Below are positions 51,491 through 58,953 of a stretch of 64,000 nucleotides of DNA, one piece after another. This DNA is from Streptomyces sp. NBC_01498 (GTDB lineage Bacteria; Actinomycetota; Actinomycetes; Streptomycetales; Streptomycetaceae). Below the pieces are notes generated by a model that saw only the letters and a list, made by a program, of their open reading frames with translations, made no database searches and was not told where the DNA came from. The position numbers were made by a program, and so were the translations under genes. The stretch lies in the NCBI RefSeq assembly GCF_036327775.1, contig NZ_CP109598.1:4154001-4218000 (forward strand), read 5' to 3'. Within the stretch, counting starts at the first letter, position 1. Each line of letters begins with the position of its first letter.

Positions 51491-53662
51491 GTGACCACCG
51501 CGGAACCGACGCGCGCCGACGACGGCACCGGGACCACACCCACGGGGACGGGGGGCGAGCAGCCGAAGACCACGCCTGCTGCCGGACGTCCGGCCGGCGA
51601 GGCACCGACCCCGGAGAAGATCCCGGGACGCACGGCCGAAGCGACCCCGGCTTCCGACGAGGCCCTGGCCCCCGACGCCGCTCCCGACCCGTCGCCGGCT
51701 CTCGATGCCGCCCCCGCGCGCCCCGCCGAGCCCGACAGCGGCCCGGCTTCCGGCGCCGCCTCCGGGCGCACGGCGCACCGCCCCACCGGCCCCGCCCCGA
51801 ACGAGGCCCCCGACGCCGCCCCCGACCCGGCTTCCGACGAGGCCCCGGCCCCCGACGCCGCTCCCGAGCACCCCGCCGAGCCCGACAGCGACCCGGCTTC
51901 CGACAACGCACCCGAGACACCCCCCGACCAGCCCCCGGCACTCGCCAAGGACCTCCGCAGCCGAGTCCTCCGGCACCCCGTGCTGCTCACCGGCACCGTC
52001 GCAGGGGCCGTCCACCTGCTCTGGTTCTTCTTCTTCGCGAACAGCGGCGGCGACATCGCCGCGCAGGACGCCTGGGCCGAGTTCGTCGGCCGCCACCCGG
52101 ACTCCGCGTACAACCTCGCCTGGTACGGCGGGATGCACCCCGTCTCGTACAGCGTCGTCTCGCCCTACCTGATGTCGCTGCTCGGCGTCCGGACCACGAT
52201 GATGGTCGTCGGGACGGTCTCGGCCGCCCTGACCTCGCTGATCCTGTACCGGGTCAAGGCCGTGCGGAATCCGCTGGCCTGCTCGTTCGCCGGAGTCTTC
52301 GCCTTCCTCTGCAACGCGCTCTCCGGCCGGGTGACCTTCGGCCTCGGCACGATGTTCGCGCTCGGCGCGGTCGCCGCCGTCTTCTGCTGGCCGTACCGCT
52401 GGCGCTACCGGCGCTGGGCCAAGGCCGTCGTCGCCGCGCCGCTCGCCGGGCTGGCGACCGCCGCGAGTCCGGTGGCGGGCCTGTTCCTCGGCGTCGTGGC
52501 CGCCGCGCTCTTCCTCAACAAGCGGCGGCCGGGCGCGTACGCGGTCGGACTCGCCCCCGTCGCGGTCGTCGGGCTCTCGGCCTGGCTGTTCCCGTTCTCC
52601 GGCACCCAGCCGATGTCGCCGGGGACCGCCTCGCTGCCCATCCTCTTCTCCGTCGTCACCTTCTTCCTCGTGCCGCGCTCCTGGCACACGGTCCGCACCG
52701 CCGCCGCCGTCTACGGCATCGGGGTCCTGCTGACCTGGGTGATCGACTCGCAGATCGGCTCCAACGTCTCGCGGCTCGCGATGATCGTCGGCGGCGTGGT
52801 GCTGCTCGCCGCGCTGCCGTACACGGCGCCGCGCACCCGTAAGTGGTACGCCCTCGCGCTGGCCTTCGTCGCCCTCAACTTCTGGATCGGGTTCAAGGGC
52901 GTCGACGACATCGTCCGCACCGCGCCCACCGCCTCCTGGGCCCGCGAACTGGCGCCCCTGGTGAACGAGTTGCAGGAAGTCGGCGCCGAGCGCGGACGCG
53001 TCGAGGTGGTCCCGGCCAGCAGCCACCGCGAGGCGTCGGCACTCGCGCCGTACGTCAACCTCGCGCGCGGCTGGAACCGTCAGGCCGACATGGAGCGCAA
53101 CCCGCTCTTCTACGACGACAGCCTCACCGACGACAGCTACCGCGCCTGGCTGGACCGCTGGGCCGTCCGCTACGTCGTGCTGCCCGAGGGCCGCCCCGAC
53201 AACGGCGCGGACCGGGAGGCGGAGCTCGTCCAGCGCGGTCTGCCCTATCTGAACCACCTGTGGGGCGACGACAATTGGCAGCTCTACGAGGTCCAGGACC
53301 CGATGCCGCTGGCCGACCCCCCGGCGGTCGTACGCCGCGCCTCGGCCGACGAGCTGACCATAGAGGTGAAGTCCGCGGGCCGGGTGCTGATCCGTATCCC
53401 GTACTCGCGCTGGCTGGCCCTCGTGGACGAGAAGGGCGAGAGCCTGGAACGCCCGGCGGAGACGGCCGCGTCGAAGGCGGACGAGGACGGCCCCAAGCGG
53501 TTCACCAACCCCAACGGCTGCCTGTTCCGCGCGGAGAAGAACACGGACGGCGACGAGTGGACGGAACTGCTGGCCCCCCACCCGGGCACGTACCGCGTCT
53601 CGGCCCCCTACCAACTCCGCCCCGGCACCCCCTGCCCGGACGAACTGCGCGACGAGGGCTGA
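51491..53662 (+). CDS. Polytopic membrane protein with disordered N-terminus and C-terminal extracellular domain
   Basis: This 723-residue protein begins with about 155 residues of Pro/Ala/Asp/Glu repeats (PASDEAPAPDAAPEHPAEPD). About 10 or more helices follow (LLTGTVAGAVHLLWFFFF onward), then a soluble domain of about 200 residues with two cysteines. The first extracytoplasmic loop has acidic residues and WYGGMHPVSYSVVSPYL, reminiscent of GT-C-type glycosyltransferases. I cannot prove a glycosyltransferase assignment. GTG 51491 follows GGGAGAG. It is downstream of the carboxypeptidase, 227 nt away, consistent with a cell-envelope role. Confidence 0.75.
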   Translation: MTTAEPTRADDGTGTTPTGTGGEQPKTTPAAGRPAGEAPTPEKIPGRTAEATPASDEALAPDAAPDPSPALDAAPARPAEPDSGPASGAASGRTAHRPTGPAPNEAPDAAPDPASDEAPAPDAAPEHPAEPDSDPASDNAPETPPDQPPALAKDLRSRVLRHPVLLTGTVAGAVHLLWFFFFANSGGDIAAQDAWAEFVGRHPDSAYNLAWYGGMHPVSYSVVSPYLMSLLGVRTTMMVVGTVSAALTSLILYRVKAVRNPLACSFAGVFAFLCNALSGRVTFGLGTMFALGAVAAVFCWPYRWRYRRWAKAVVAAPLAGLATAASPVAGLFLGVVAAALFLNKRRPGAYAVGLAPVAVVGLSAWLFPFSGTQPMSPGTASLPILFSVVTFFLVPRSWHTVRTAAAVYGIGVLLTWVIDSQIGSNVSRLAMIVGGVVLLAALPYTAPRTRKWYALALAFVALNFWIGFKGVDDIVRTAPTASWARELAPLVNELQEVGAERGRVEVVPASSHREASALAPYVNLARGWNRQADMERNPLFYDDSLTDDSYRAWLDRWAVRYVVLPEGRPDNGADREAELVQRGLPYLNHLWGDDNWQLYEVQDPMPLADPPAVVRRASADELTIEVKSAGRVLIRIPYSRWLALVDEKGESLERPAETAASKADEDGPKRFTNPNGCLFRAEKNTDGDEWTELLAPHPGTYRVSAPYQLRPGTPCPDELRDEG

Positions 53663-53754
53663 CACGCCCGCCCGGCTGCTGGACTCCGGGGCCGGGGCGA
53701 TGAGGCCGCGCGGTCGCACGCGACAACCCCGGCGACGCGGGAGGTCGTTCCCGG

Positions 53755-53760
53755 GATACT
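53755..53760 (+). promoter_or_regulatory. Candidate -10 element, leaderless APH transcript
   Basis: GATACT is followed by eight nt and then the ATG at 53769. No ribosome binding site is present, so a leaderless transcript is likely. Confidence 0.45.
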
Positions 53761-53768
53761 CGTCGCCC

Positions 53769-54515
53769 ATGGATGAGGTCAACGTTGTCGTCGCCCACTC
53801 CGAACGCGCGACCTTGCGCGTGGGCGAGGTGTTCCTGAAGGTGGACGCCGATCAGGCGCGTCTCGACATCGAGGTCGAGACGATGGCCCTGGTGCCGGTC
53901 CCCACCCCGGAGGTCCTGTGGCGCAAGCCGCCGGTGCTGGCGATCGCCGCGCTCCCGGGGACGGCCCTCGGCCGCCTCGGCGAGCCGTCGACCGCGTCCC
54001 CGGCGGCGTGGGCCGCGGCGGGTGCCGCGATCCGGCAGCTGCACGAGGCGCCGTTGCCGCCCTGGCCCGGCCGGCGCCGCCAGGGTCCCGTCGAGTTCGC
54101 GGCGGAACTCGACGGCGAGTGCGCGTTGTTGGTGAAGAACGGCGTCCTGCCCGCCGACCTGGTCACCCGCAACCGCCAGGTCGCCGAGGCCGCACTCCGG
54201 CCCTGGACCCCGGTGTTCACGCACGGCGACCTACAGATCGATCACGTGTTCGTCGACGGCGACGAGGTCACCGGCATCATCGACTGGTCCGAGGCGGGCC
54301 GGGGCGATGCCCTGTTCGACCTCGCCACCGTGACACTCGGACACGAGGACCGCCTGGACGCCCTCCTCGCCGGTTACGGCACCGACGTCGACCTCGACGT
54401 GATCCGCGCGTGGTGGTCGCTGCGAAGCCTGCTGGGCGTTCGCTGGCTGGCCGAACACGGCTTCGACCCGTTCGCGCCGGGCTGCGAGGTCGACGTGTTG
54501 CGGTCCCGGATGTGA
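53769..54515 (+). CDS. Aminoglycoside phosphotransferase (APH)-family protein
   Basis: This 248-residue protein carries the APH catalytic loop FTHGDLQIDHVFVDG and the metal-binding IIDWSEAGRGDALFDLA. The N-lobe is short, with a VFLKVD lysine strand. The usual HGDxxxxN asparagine is His here, which occurs in some homologues. Members of this family phosphorylate antibiotics, sugars or other small molecules, and resistance cannot be inferred from sequence alone. It is the last plus-strand gene before the cassette and is followed by a strong hairpin at 54559. Confidence 0.85.
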   Translation: MDEVNVVVAHSERATLRVGEVFLKVDADQARLDIEVETMALVPVPTPEVLWRKPPVLAIAALPGTALGRLGEPSTASPAAWAAAGAAIRQLHEAPLPPWPGRRRQGPVEFAAELDGECALLVKNGVLPADLVTRNRQVAEAALRPWTPVFTHGDLQIDHVFVDGDEVTGIIDWSEAGRGDALFDLATVTLGHEDRLDALLAGYGTDVDLDVIRAWWSLRSLLGVRWLAEHGFDPFAPGCEVDVLRSRM

Positions 54516-54558
54516 CGCTGTGGGGCGTCACCGCCGTGATGACCTGTGAGAGTTGACC

Positions 54559-54593
54559 CTGTGGGCTGCTTCCGAGAGGGAAGCAGCCCACAG
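54559..54593. terminator. 15-bp perfect terminator hairpin, left repeat
   Basis: CTGTGGGCTGCTTCC (54559-54573) pairs exactly with GGAAGCAGCCCACAG (54579-54593) around a GAGAG loop. It would stop both the APH gene and minus-strand DUF397 transcripts. Its outer 11 bp are identical to the hairpin at 58907-58941. Confidence 0.85.
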
Positions 54594-54692
54594 TACGGGT
54601 GCTGGAGCCCGCCCTCGGCAAGGGCGTTGACGAAGGTGTTCCAAGCGCTGCCGGTGAGGGTGACGCCGTGGCCGTCGGGGGTTGCGGAGTCG
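54559..54692. repeat. Left 134-nt direct repeat flanking the cassette
   Basis: This segment aligns without gaps to 58907-59040. By hand I count 21 differences in 134 nt (about 84% identity). It comprises the terminator hairpin and the 3' part of a DUF397 gene. Confidence 0.85.
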
Positions 54693-54722
54693 TGGTCAAC
54701 TACGGCTCCGCTGCCAAGTTGG
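54602..54722 (-). pseudogene. Truncated DUF397 gene relic
   Basis: The minus strand reads LGSGAVVDHDSATPDGHG then VTLTGSAWNTFVNALAEGGL. This aligns with the C-terminal half of the intact DUF397 protein at 58950-59159 (MAVRDSKIPDGPAFTLTGNAW). The KSSYS-type N-terminal half is absent. The stop codon present in the intact copy (TAG) is CAG here, so the frame runs on into the terminator. It is therefore a decayed copy left at the cassette's left end. Confidence 0.8.
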
Positions 54723-54766
54723 TCGTCTTCCTGCCGGGACTCCCGCACCCGCCTACCGCGCCAGGG

Positions 54767-54786
54767 TGGCAAGTTCAGGCAAGTTC
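54767..54786 (+). promoter_or_regulatory. Operator candidate A: two GGCAAGTTC units, 10-nt period
   Basis: TGGCAAGTTC is followed directly by AGGCAAGTTC. The pair lies 70-90 nt upstream of the first cassette gene. The same GGCAAG doublet with the same 10-nt period occurs at 56478-56496. Confidence 0.65.
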
Positions 54787-54855
54787 CTCGTCTCCACAGA
54801 GAACGCACGGCAACATGTTCCATACAGAACGTCACCCACGGCGGAGGTGGACACC

Positions 54856-55083
54856 ATGGCCCTGCGTAAACTCGGTAAGGACCCCGAGAGCCCCAACGGA
54901 GGCTCTCCCACGGTGTACCTGGACGACACCACGGACAACTACCTTGTCCAGGGGTTGAAAGTGTTGGACAAGGAGCGCCTGACTCAAATGGACATCCCCG
55001 AGCACGAGACGGTGGTGGAGATCCCCAGGCGCCTGGCTCAGTTCTTCCTGGAGGTGAAGAGTGGGAAACGTACCGACGTTTGA
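54856..55083 (+). CDS. Small cassette protein of unknown function, linked to DUF6879
   Basis: This 75-residue acidic soluble protein contains LRKLGKDPESPNGGSPTVY and ends with PEHETVVEIPRRLAQFF. I have seen this type next to DUF6879 and XRE genes in Streptomyces but know of no function. It overlaps the DUF6879 gene by 23 nt, so the pair is translationally coupled. ATG 54856 has GGAGGTGG upstream. Confidence 0.8.
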   Translation: MALRKLGKDPESPNGGSPTVYLDDTTDNYLVQGLKVLDKERLTQMDIPEHETVVEIPRRLAQFFLEVKSGKRTDV

Positions 55084-55573
55084 CGAGCTGTTCCAGAACT
55101 GCCAGAGCTCGGCGGTACATCTGGAGATGCGCGACGGCTATATGAAGTCGGATCCCGTCTTCATCGATTGGCGCGCCGGTCAGCGGATCGATCCGGCCGA
55201 GCGCTGGCCCGACTGGTACGAACTGGTGGCTGAAGCGAACGGTCGTGGCGTGGAGGTGCGCCGGGCCCGCATCGTTTCGGAACCCGTCAGCGAGTACATT
55301 CGCTTCGAGTACGAGGTGACGGAGGGACTGAACGTCTCGGCCGGCGAGAAGATCCGTTGGCTCTCACGCCGTCACGCGACGAACATCGCTCTCCCCGGCA
55401 ACGACTTCTGGCTGTTCGACGGGAACCTTGTCCTCGTCAATCACTTCGACGGGGACGGCGACTCTCTGGAACACGAGTTGACGACCGACCCCGACGTGGC
55501 AAAGCTCTGTGCCTCAGCTTTCGAGACCGTGTGGGAGCTTGGAACGCCGCACGAGGAGTATCGGCTGAGCTGA
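55061..55573 (+). CDS. DUF6879 protein
   Basis: This 170-residue protein matches the DUF6879 pattern: FQNCQSSAVHLEMRDGY, EVRRARIVSEPVSEYIRFEY, IRWLSRRHATNIALPGNDFWLFD and a C-terminal TVWELGTPHEEY. The related protein at 60938 shares the same order. The family is uncharacterised and repeatedly found beside XRE/DUF397-type regulators. GTG 55061 has GGAGGTGAAGA upstream and lies within the end of the preceding gene. Confidence 0.85.
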   Translation: MGNVPTFDELFQNCQSSAVHLEMRDGYMKSDPVFIDWRAGQRIDPAERWPDWYELVAEANGRGVEVRRARIVSEPVSEYIRFEYEVTEGLNVSAGEKIRWLSRRHATNIALPGNDFWLFDGNLVLVNHFDGDGDSLEHELTTDPDVAKLCASAFETVWELGTPHEEYRLS

Positions 55574-55602
55574 TCGCCTGAATCACGCGGACGACTCACG
55601 TC

Positions 55603-56472
55603 ATGCGATCTTCACAGCAGCCGCCACAACTGTCCTCTTCAAGCGTCCAAGAAGCCACAAAGGCCCTGGGCCAACGTCTGCGTGAGATTCGGAGGAACGC
55701 CGGACTCACGGCTCGGGCATTGGCCCAGCAGGCCGACTGGCACAAGTCGAAGTGCTCCCGCTTCGAGAGCGGGAGCCGACGTCCTTCGGAGACCGACCTT
55801 CGTGCCTGGGCACTTCACTGCGGCGTTCCGGAGCTTGCCGAAGAACTCGTGACCACAGCGCGTGGCATCGAAGGAATGTACGTCGAGTGGCGCCGGATGG
55901 AGCAGACGGGCCTCAGACACGTTCAGGAATCCGTACTCCCCCTCTGGGAACGAACTCGGCGCTTTCGTATCTACTCGTCCTGGCTCATTCCGGGGCCCGT
56001 ACAGACAGCGGCCTACATCGAAGCCCTGTTGAGGTCCCTCCGTGACCGTCGGCGGCTCGTCGACGATGTGGAGCAGGCCGTCCGGGTGCGCGTGGACAAG
56101 CAACGCGTTCTCCGTGAGGGGGACCATCGCTTCGCGATCCTTCTGGAGGAGAGTGTCCTCCGCCACCGCATCGGTGGCCCGGAGGTCATGGCGGGACAAC
56201 TGAGACACCTTCTTGAAACGGCTTCCCTGCCTTCGGTGAGTCTCGGTGTGATCCCCATGACCGCCGATCGCACCAAACTCTGGCCGGTGGAGGGGTTTTT
56301 CCTTTTTGATGAGGCAGAAGTCAGTGTCGAGTTGGTCTCGGCGCACCTCAGCGTGAAGCAGTCTCAAGAGATCGGCATGTACGTTCAAGTATTCTCCGAC
56401 CTTTCGGAGCTCGCCATTTACGGTTCGGCGGCAAAGGAATTGATCAGCGCGGCCATCGAGTCTCTCCAATAA
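55603..56472 (+). CDS. XRE-family regulator with DUF5753 domain, cassette regulator
   Basis: This 289-residue protein has a helix-turn-helix (about 22-80: LGQRLREIRRNAGLTARALA, WHKSKCSRFESGSRRPSETD) and a DUF5753 domain (YSSWLIPGPVQTAAYIEALL, ILLEESVLRHRIGGPEVM, LGVIPMTADRTKLWPVEGF). Unlike the other two XRE genes in the window, it has no intact DUF397 gene beside it. Its neighbours are the 75-aa and DUF6879 genes. It is the best candidate to bind the GGCAAG repeats found upstream of both cassette transcription units. Codon bias is less GC-extreme than the chromosome around it. Confidence 0.9.
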   Translation: MRSSQQPPQLSSSSVQEATKALGQRLREIRRNAGLTARALAQQADWHKSKCSRFESGSRRPSETDLRAWALHCGVPELAEELVTTARGIEGMYVEWRRMEQTGLRHVQESVLPLWERTRRFRIYSSWLIPGPVQTAAYIEALLRSLRDRRRLVDDVEQAVRVRVDKQRVLREGDHRFAILLEESVLRHRIGGPEVMAGQLRHLLETASLPSVSLGVIPMTADRTKLWPVEGFFLFDEAEVSVELVSAHLSVKQSQEIGMYVQVFSDLSELAIYGSAAKELISAAIESLQ

Positions 56473-56477
56473 TTTCG

Positions 56478-56496
56478 GGCAAGATTTGGCAAGTTC
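56478..56496 (+). promoter_or_regulatory. Operator candidate B: GGCAAG doublet, 10-nt period
   Basis: GGCAAGATTT (56478) is followed by GGCAAGTTC (56488), again exactly 10 nt apart, in an AT-rich 84-nt gap. It lies about 70 nt upstream of the second cassette unit. TTTAGCATGG further on could supply a -10. Confidence 0.65.
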
Positions 56497-56556
56497 GTTG
56501 AAGGTCCCATTTCTCCGCCTTTAGCATGGAACTCCACCAACCCGTTGGAGGAGTAC

Positions 56557-56973
56557 ATGAGCACCGACACCAAGAGCAGCGTCGAATTGATCGAGTTGGG
56601 CAAGTTCTTCACCGTCGCCGCACGTCGACTCGACGCCGGCTTCACCGCACCGGAGATGTTTTCTGCGGCGATCGACGCCGCATGGCACCAGTTGGCCACC
56701 TCACCTCAGGCGCACTCCGCATTCGCCAGCGAGCACGCCGGTCGGCGGTTGACCCATGTCGAGGCGCCGGGGAACGGGCCAATTGCCTGGGCCCCCGCCT
56801 ACGAAGAGATGTATGGCGCTTTTCCGGACATCTGGTTCACCAACGCGGACGGCACTCTCAACGAGCAGTCCTTGAGCCTCTACCGGGCAACCGGCTCGGT
56901 GACGGCCGAGTGGAACTGTTCCCCGGCACCCGGCGACGGCGAAGACATGGCGCCGAATACGACCACTCGGTGA
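56557..56973 (+). CDS. Cassette protein of unknown function (138 aa)
   Basis: This soluble 138-residue protein opens with SSVELIELGKFFTVAARRLD and has a WHQLATSP segment. Its middle, GPIAWAPAYEEMYGAFPDIW, looks like a compact alpha/beta domain. I recognise no family. ATG 56557 has GGAGGAG upstream. Its TGA overlaps the GTG of the DUF6875 gene (GTGA), so it is coupled to it. Confidence 0.78.
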   Translation: MSTDTKSSVELIELGKFFTVAARRLDAGFTAPEMFSAAIDAAWHQLATSPQAHSAFASEHAGRRLTHVEAPGNGPIAWAPAYEEMYGAFPDIWFTNADGTLNEQSLSLYRATGSVTAEWNCSPAPGDGEDMAPNTTTR

Positions 56974-57623
56974 TCACCACGTCAACTGACCGAGCGCCCT
57001 GGCCGACGGCCGGGGCGCTACGCCTCATTGAGGGCCGGTCGGAGAATCCCACGAGCGTGGACGTCACCCGGTATGTCCAGTCGATGCACGCGTACTGTCC
57101 GTTCCTCGAAGCTTCCGCTGCCCGGGGTCTGACGCGCTGGACGGTGTACGAGATCGCAACGGGAGCCGGTCGGCACGCGGTCGAGGCGGAGCTGTTCCAC
57201 GCCGCCGTTGACGCGGCTGAGCGGGTACGCCTACCCGAGAGACGGCAGGGCGCACTCCTCTGCGAGAACGTTGTCGTCCTGGACGGTTCGTCGGACCTGG
57301 ACCACCGAAAGCTGATGGCGTGGCCCCACTGGGCGCTGAAGCATCTGTACGGGCCGGTGGGAATCATGTTCGGCAAGTTCGCCCGAGGCGTTCAGGAACG
57401 GGACAGGGCGGGCCGGAACATCCCGTTGGCCCCGTTCTCGTTTCTCGCCGTGCGTACCTCGGTGCGACGGCTCGATCCGATTTTTCTGAAGGACACCCCG
57501 GATCTCTCGTCGGTCGTAGCCGCGGCCAACGACGACGGCCGCGATGTATTTGAGAAGATCCCTTGTGACTGGAAGATGGTACGAGAATGGGCGAGTTCGC
57601 TCCCTGCCCCGCGGAAGCATTGA
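56970..57623 (+). CDS. DUF6875-like protein
   Basis: This 217-residue protein contains CPFLEASAARGLTRWTVYEI, MAWPHWALKHLYGPVGIMFG and GRNIPLAPFSFLAVRTSVRR followed by DPIFLKDTPDL. I associate this pattern with the uncharacterised DUF6875 family, from memory and with moderate confidence. No catalytic motif is obvious, but the conserved Cys/His/Trp pattern would suit an enzyme. It overlaps the upstream gene by four nt and the kinase-like gene by 37 nt. Confidence 0.7.
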   Translation: MITTSTDRAPWPTAGALRLIEGRSENPTSVDVTRYVQSMHAYCPFLEASAARGLTRWTVYEIATGAGRHAVEAELFHAAVDAAERVRLPERRQGALLCENVVVLDGSSDLDHRKLMAWPHWALKHLYGPVGIMFGKFARGVQERDRAGRNIPLAPFSFLAVRTSVRRLDPIFLKDTPDLSSVVAAANDDGRDVFEKIPCDWKMVREWASSLPAPRKH

Positions 57624-58456
57624 AGGCTGCCGAGGCCGCCTGCGGCTCTCCCGTCGAGTTGACCGAGATCACCGACCGGCGCGGCTCCGCCGTGTGGAAG
57701 GCGACCGGGGCGGTTGCCACCGTAGCGATCAAGCACGGCTACGGGGAAGGAGGGGAGACCACCGCACGGGAGGCCACTGTCCTGGACCAACTCGCCGGAT
57801 ACACAGTCGTGTCAGGGCAAGCCACGGAGGGCGTCTGGTACGTCACACCATGGCTGGACGGGCCATCAACCTGGAAGGTCTTCGCCCCCGTTCGCAAGGG
57901 CGGGGAAAGCGGGGGCCGTCAGCGCAATTGCGATACCCCGGCTCTCGCGGGAGCTGTTGAGTTGTGCCGCGCGGTCGCCGATCTTCACGCCGCCGGGTGG
58001 GTCCATGGAGACCTTCAGCCCTCCCACGGCGTCCATACAGGTAGCGGTGCCAAACTCATCGACTTCGCGTGGTCGTGGCACAAAGCCACGCAGACGGCTC
58101 CCTGGCCGAAGTTCTACGGCGGTATCACGCACCTGGTCGCACCGGAACTGGCCGCATGGATTGTCGACGGGCCTCAACCCGTGACGCCTTCCGGGCCGTC
58201 CGACATCTATGCGCTCGCCGGGGTGCTCTGGACCTGTGTGACCGGCAGGTGGCCGCTGGACTACAGGGCGGCCGACATCGGGCCGGACACGGGACCGGCG
58301 GACCGTCGGGCGGTCATCGCCACCGGCGAGATCCCGCTGGACTCCGCGACCCCTTGGCCGGCGCTTCAAGACGTGCTGCGCCCGGTTTTGCTCGCCGGCC
58401 CTGACGATCGACCCACGGCGGCCGAACTCGGCGACACGCTGGCGTCACTGCCGTGA
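57587..58456 (+). CDS. Protein-kinase-fold phosphotransferase with altered catalytic motifs
   Basis: This 289-residue protein has a kinase-like layout. The beta-3 lysine is in VAIKHG, the alpha-C glutamate in AREATVL, the catalytic loop reads WVHGDLQPSHGVH and the metal loop LIDFAWSWH. Canonical HGDLQPxN has His in place of Asn and DFG is DFA, so metal binding may be impaired. The C-lobe has an APE-like VAPELAAWI and a typical SDIYALAGVLWTCVTGRWP. It could be a Ser/Thr kinase, a small-molecule kinase or a pseudokinase. It is coupled to both neighbours. Confidence 0.78.
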   Translation: MGEFAPCPAEALKAAEAACGSPVELTEITDRRGSAVWKATGAVATVAIKHGYGEGGETTAREATVLDQLAGYTVVSGQATEGVWYVTPWLDGPSTWKVFAPVRKGGESGGRQRNCDTPALAGAVELCRAVADLHAAGWVHGDLQPSHGVHTGSGAKLIDFAWSWHKATQTAPWPKFYGGITHLVAPELAAWIVDGPQPVTPSGPSDIYALAGVLWTCVTGRWPLDYRAADIGPDTGPADRRAVIATGEIPLDSATPWPALQDVLRPVLLAGPDDRPTAAELGDTLASLP

Positions 58457-58953
58457 CCAGGCTGCGGGAGCTGAACCTGGACGATGCGCCTGATGTGCGG
58501 AGAATTTTCAGCGGACGGTCGTTGAAGTTCCTCGGACGTGGCCCGATGAGCTCTGCCGAGGCCACGGCGTACGTCTCTGCGGCAATGGCCAGATCAGCGG
58601 ACGAGCCCCGTCTTCAGTACACCTTCGGCATCGAGGTCAAGGGCGACACGGCGGGTATCGTCAAGGTCAAGATCACGCACGACGAGGGCCGCCTCAGCTA
58701 CATCCTGCGCCACGACGCCTGGGGACGCGGCTACGCGGCCAGTGCCGTGACCGAAATGCTGACCTTCGCCTTCGACGCACTGTCCTTGTCCACCGTGCGC
58801 GCGAAGCATCAGGTGGAGAACAGAGCCTCCGGCAGGGTTCTCGTGAAGACAGGCTTTACACGCATCGGAACGGCGGACGGCTTCTCGCACTACGCGCAGC
58901 GCATGTCTGTGGGCTGCATCTGGGAAGGACGCAGCCCACAGGACGGGTGCTAG
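58453..58953 (+). CDS. GNAT-family N-acetyltransferase
   Basis: This 166-residue protein has a GNAT fold of the RimJ/RimL type. It shows LRELNLDDAPDVRRIF, a beta-4 strand and the acetyl-CoA loop RHDAWGRGYAASAVTEMLTF. The ENRASGRVLVKTGFTRIG motif follows. The GTG overlaps the kinase-like stop by four nt. The last 15 or so codons lie over the terminator hairpin and 3' end of the convergent DUF397 gene, which suggests that the original C-terminus was replaced at the cassette junction. The acceptor substrate is unknown. Confidence 0.85.
   Translation: MTRLRELNLDDAPDVRRIFSGRSLKFLGRGPMSSAEATAYVSAAMARSADEPRLQYTFGIEVKGDTAGIVKVKITHDEGRLSYILRHDAWGRGYAASAVTEMLTFAFDALSLSTVRAKHQVENRASGRVLVKTGFTRIGTADGFSHYAQRMSVGCIWEGRSPQDGC
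58907..58941. terminator. Terminator hairpin overlapping the GNAT 3' end
   Basis: CTGTGGGCTGC (58907-58917) pairs with GCAGCCCACAG (58931-58941), with a 13-nt interior in which two more pairs can form. It ends nine nt before the DUF397 stop on the minus-strand side and lies within the last codons of the GNAT gene. Confidence 0.75.

Larger units (their letters stand above)
54516..54855. other. Left junction of the accessory cassette
   Basis: This 340-nt gap contains, in order, a 15-bp terminator hairpin (54559-54593), a minus-strand DUF397 relic (about 54602-54722) and a pair of GGCAAGTTC repeats (54767-54786). The promoter and GGAGGTGG ribosome binding site of the first cassette gene come last. 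A short GTTC-CATACA-GAAC dyad around 54815-54830 may be part of that promoter. Confidence 0.65.

Noticed and set aside
56596..57381. GGCAAGTTC matches inside the 138-aa and DUF6875 genes
   Set aside because: Both fall in coding sequence as Gly-Lys-Phe codons and are single copies without the 10-nt partner, so they are not operator candidates.
57587..58953. The kinase-like and GNAT genes read as lanthipeptide or other RiPP enzymes
   Set aside because: No cyclase, radical SAM, leader-binding or precursor peptide gene is visible in the cassette, so a RiPP assignment would be guesswork.
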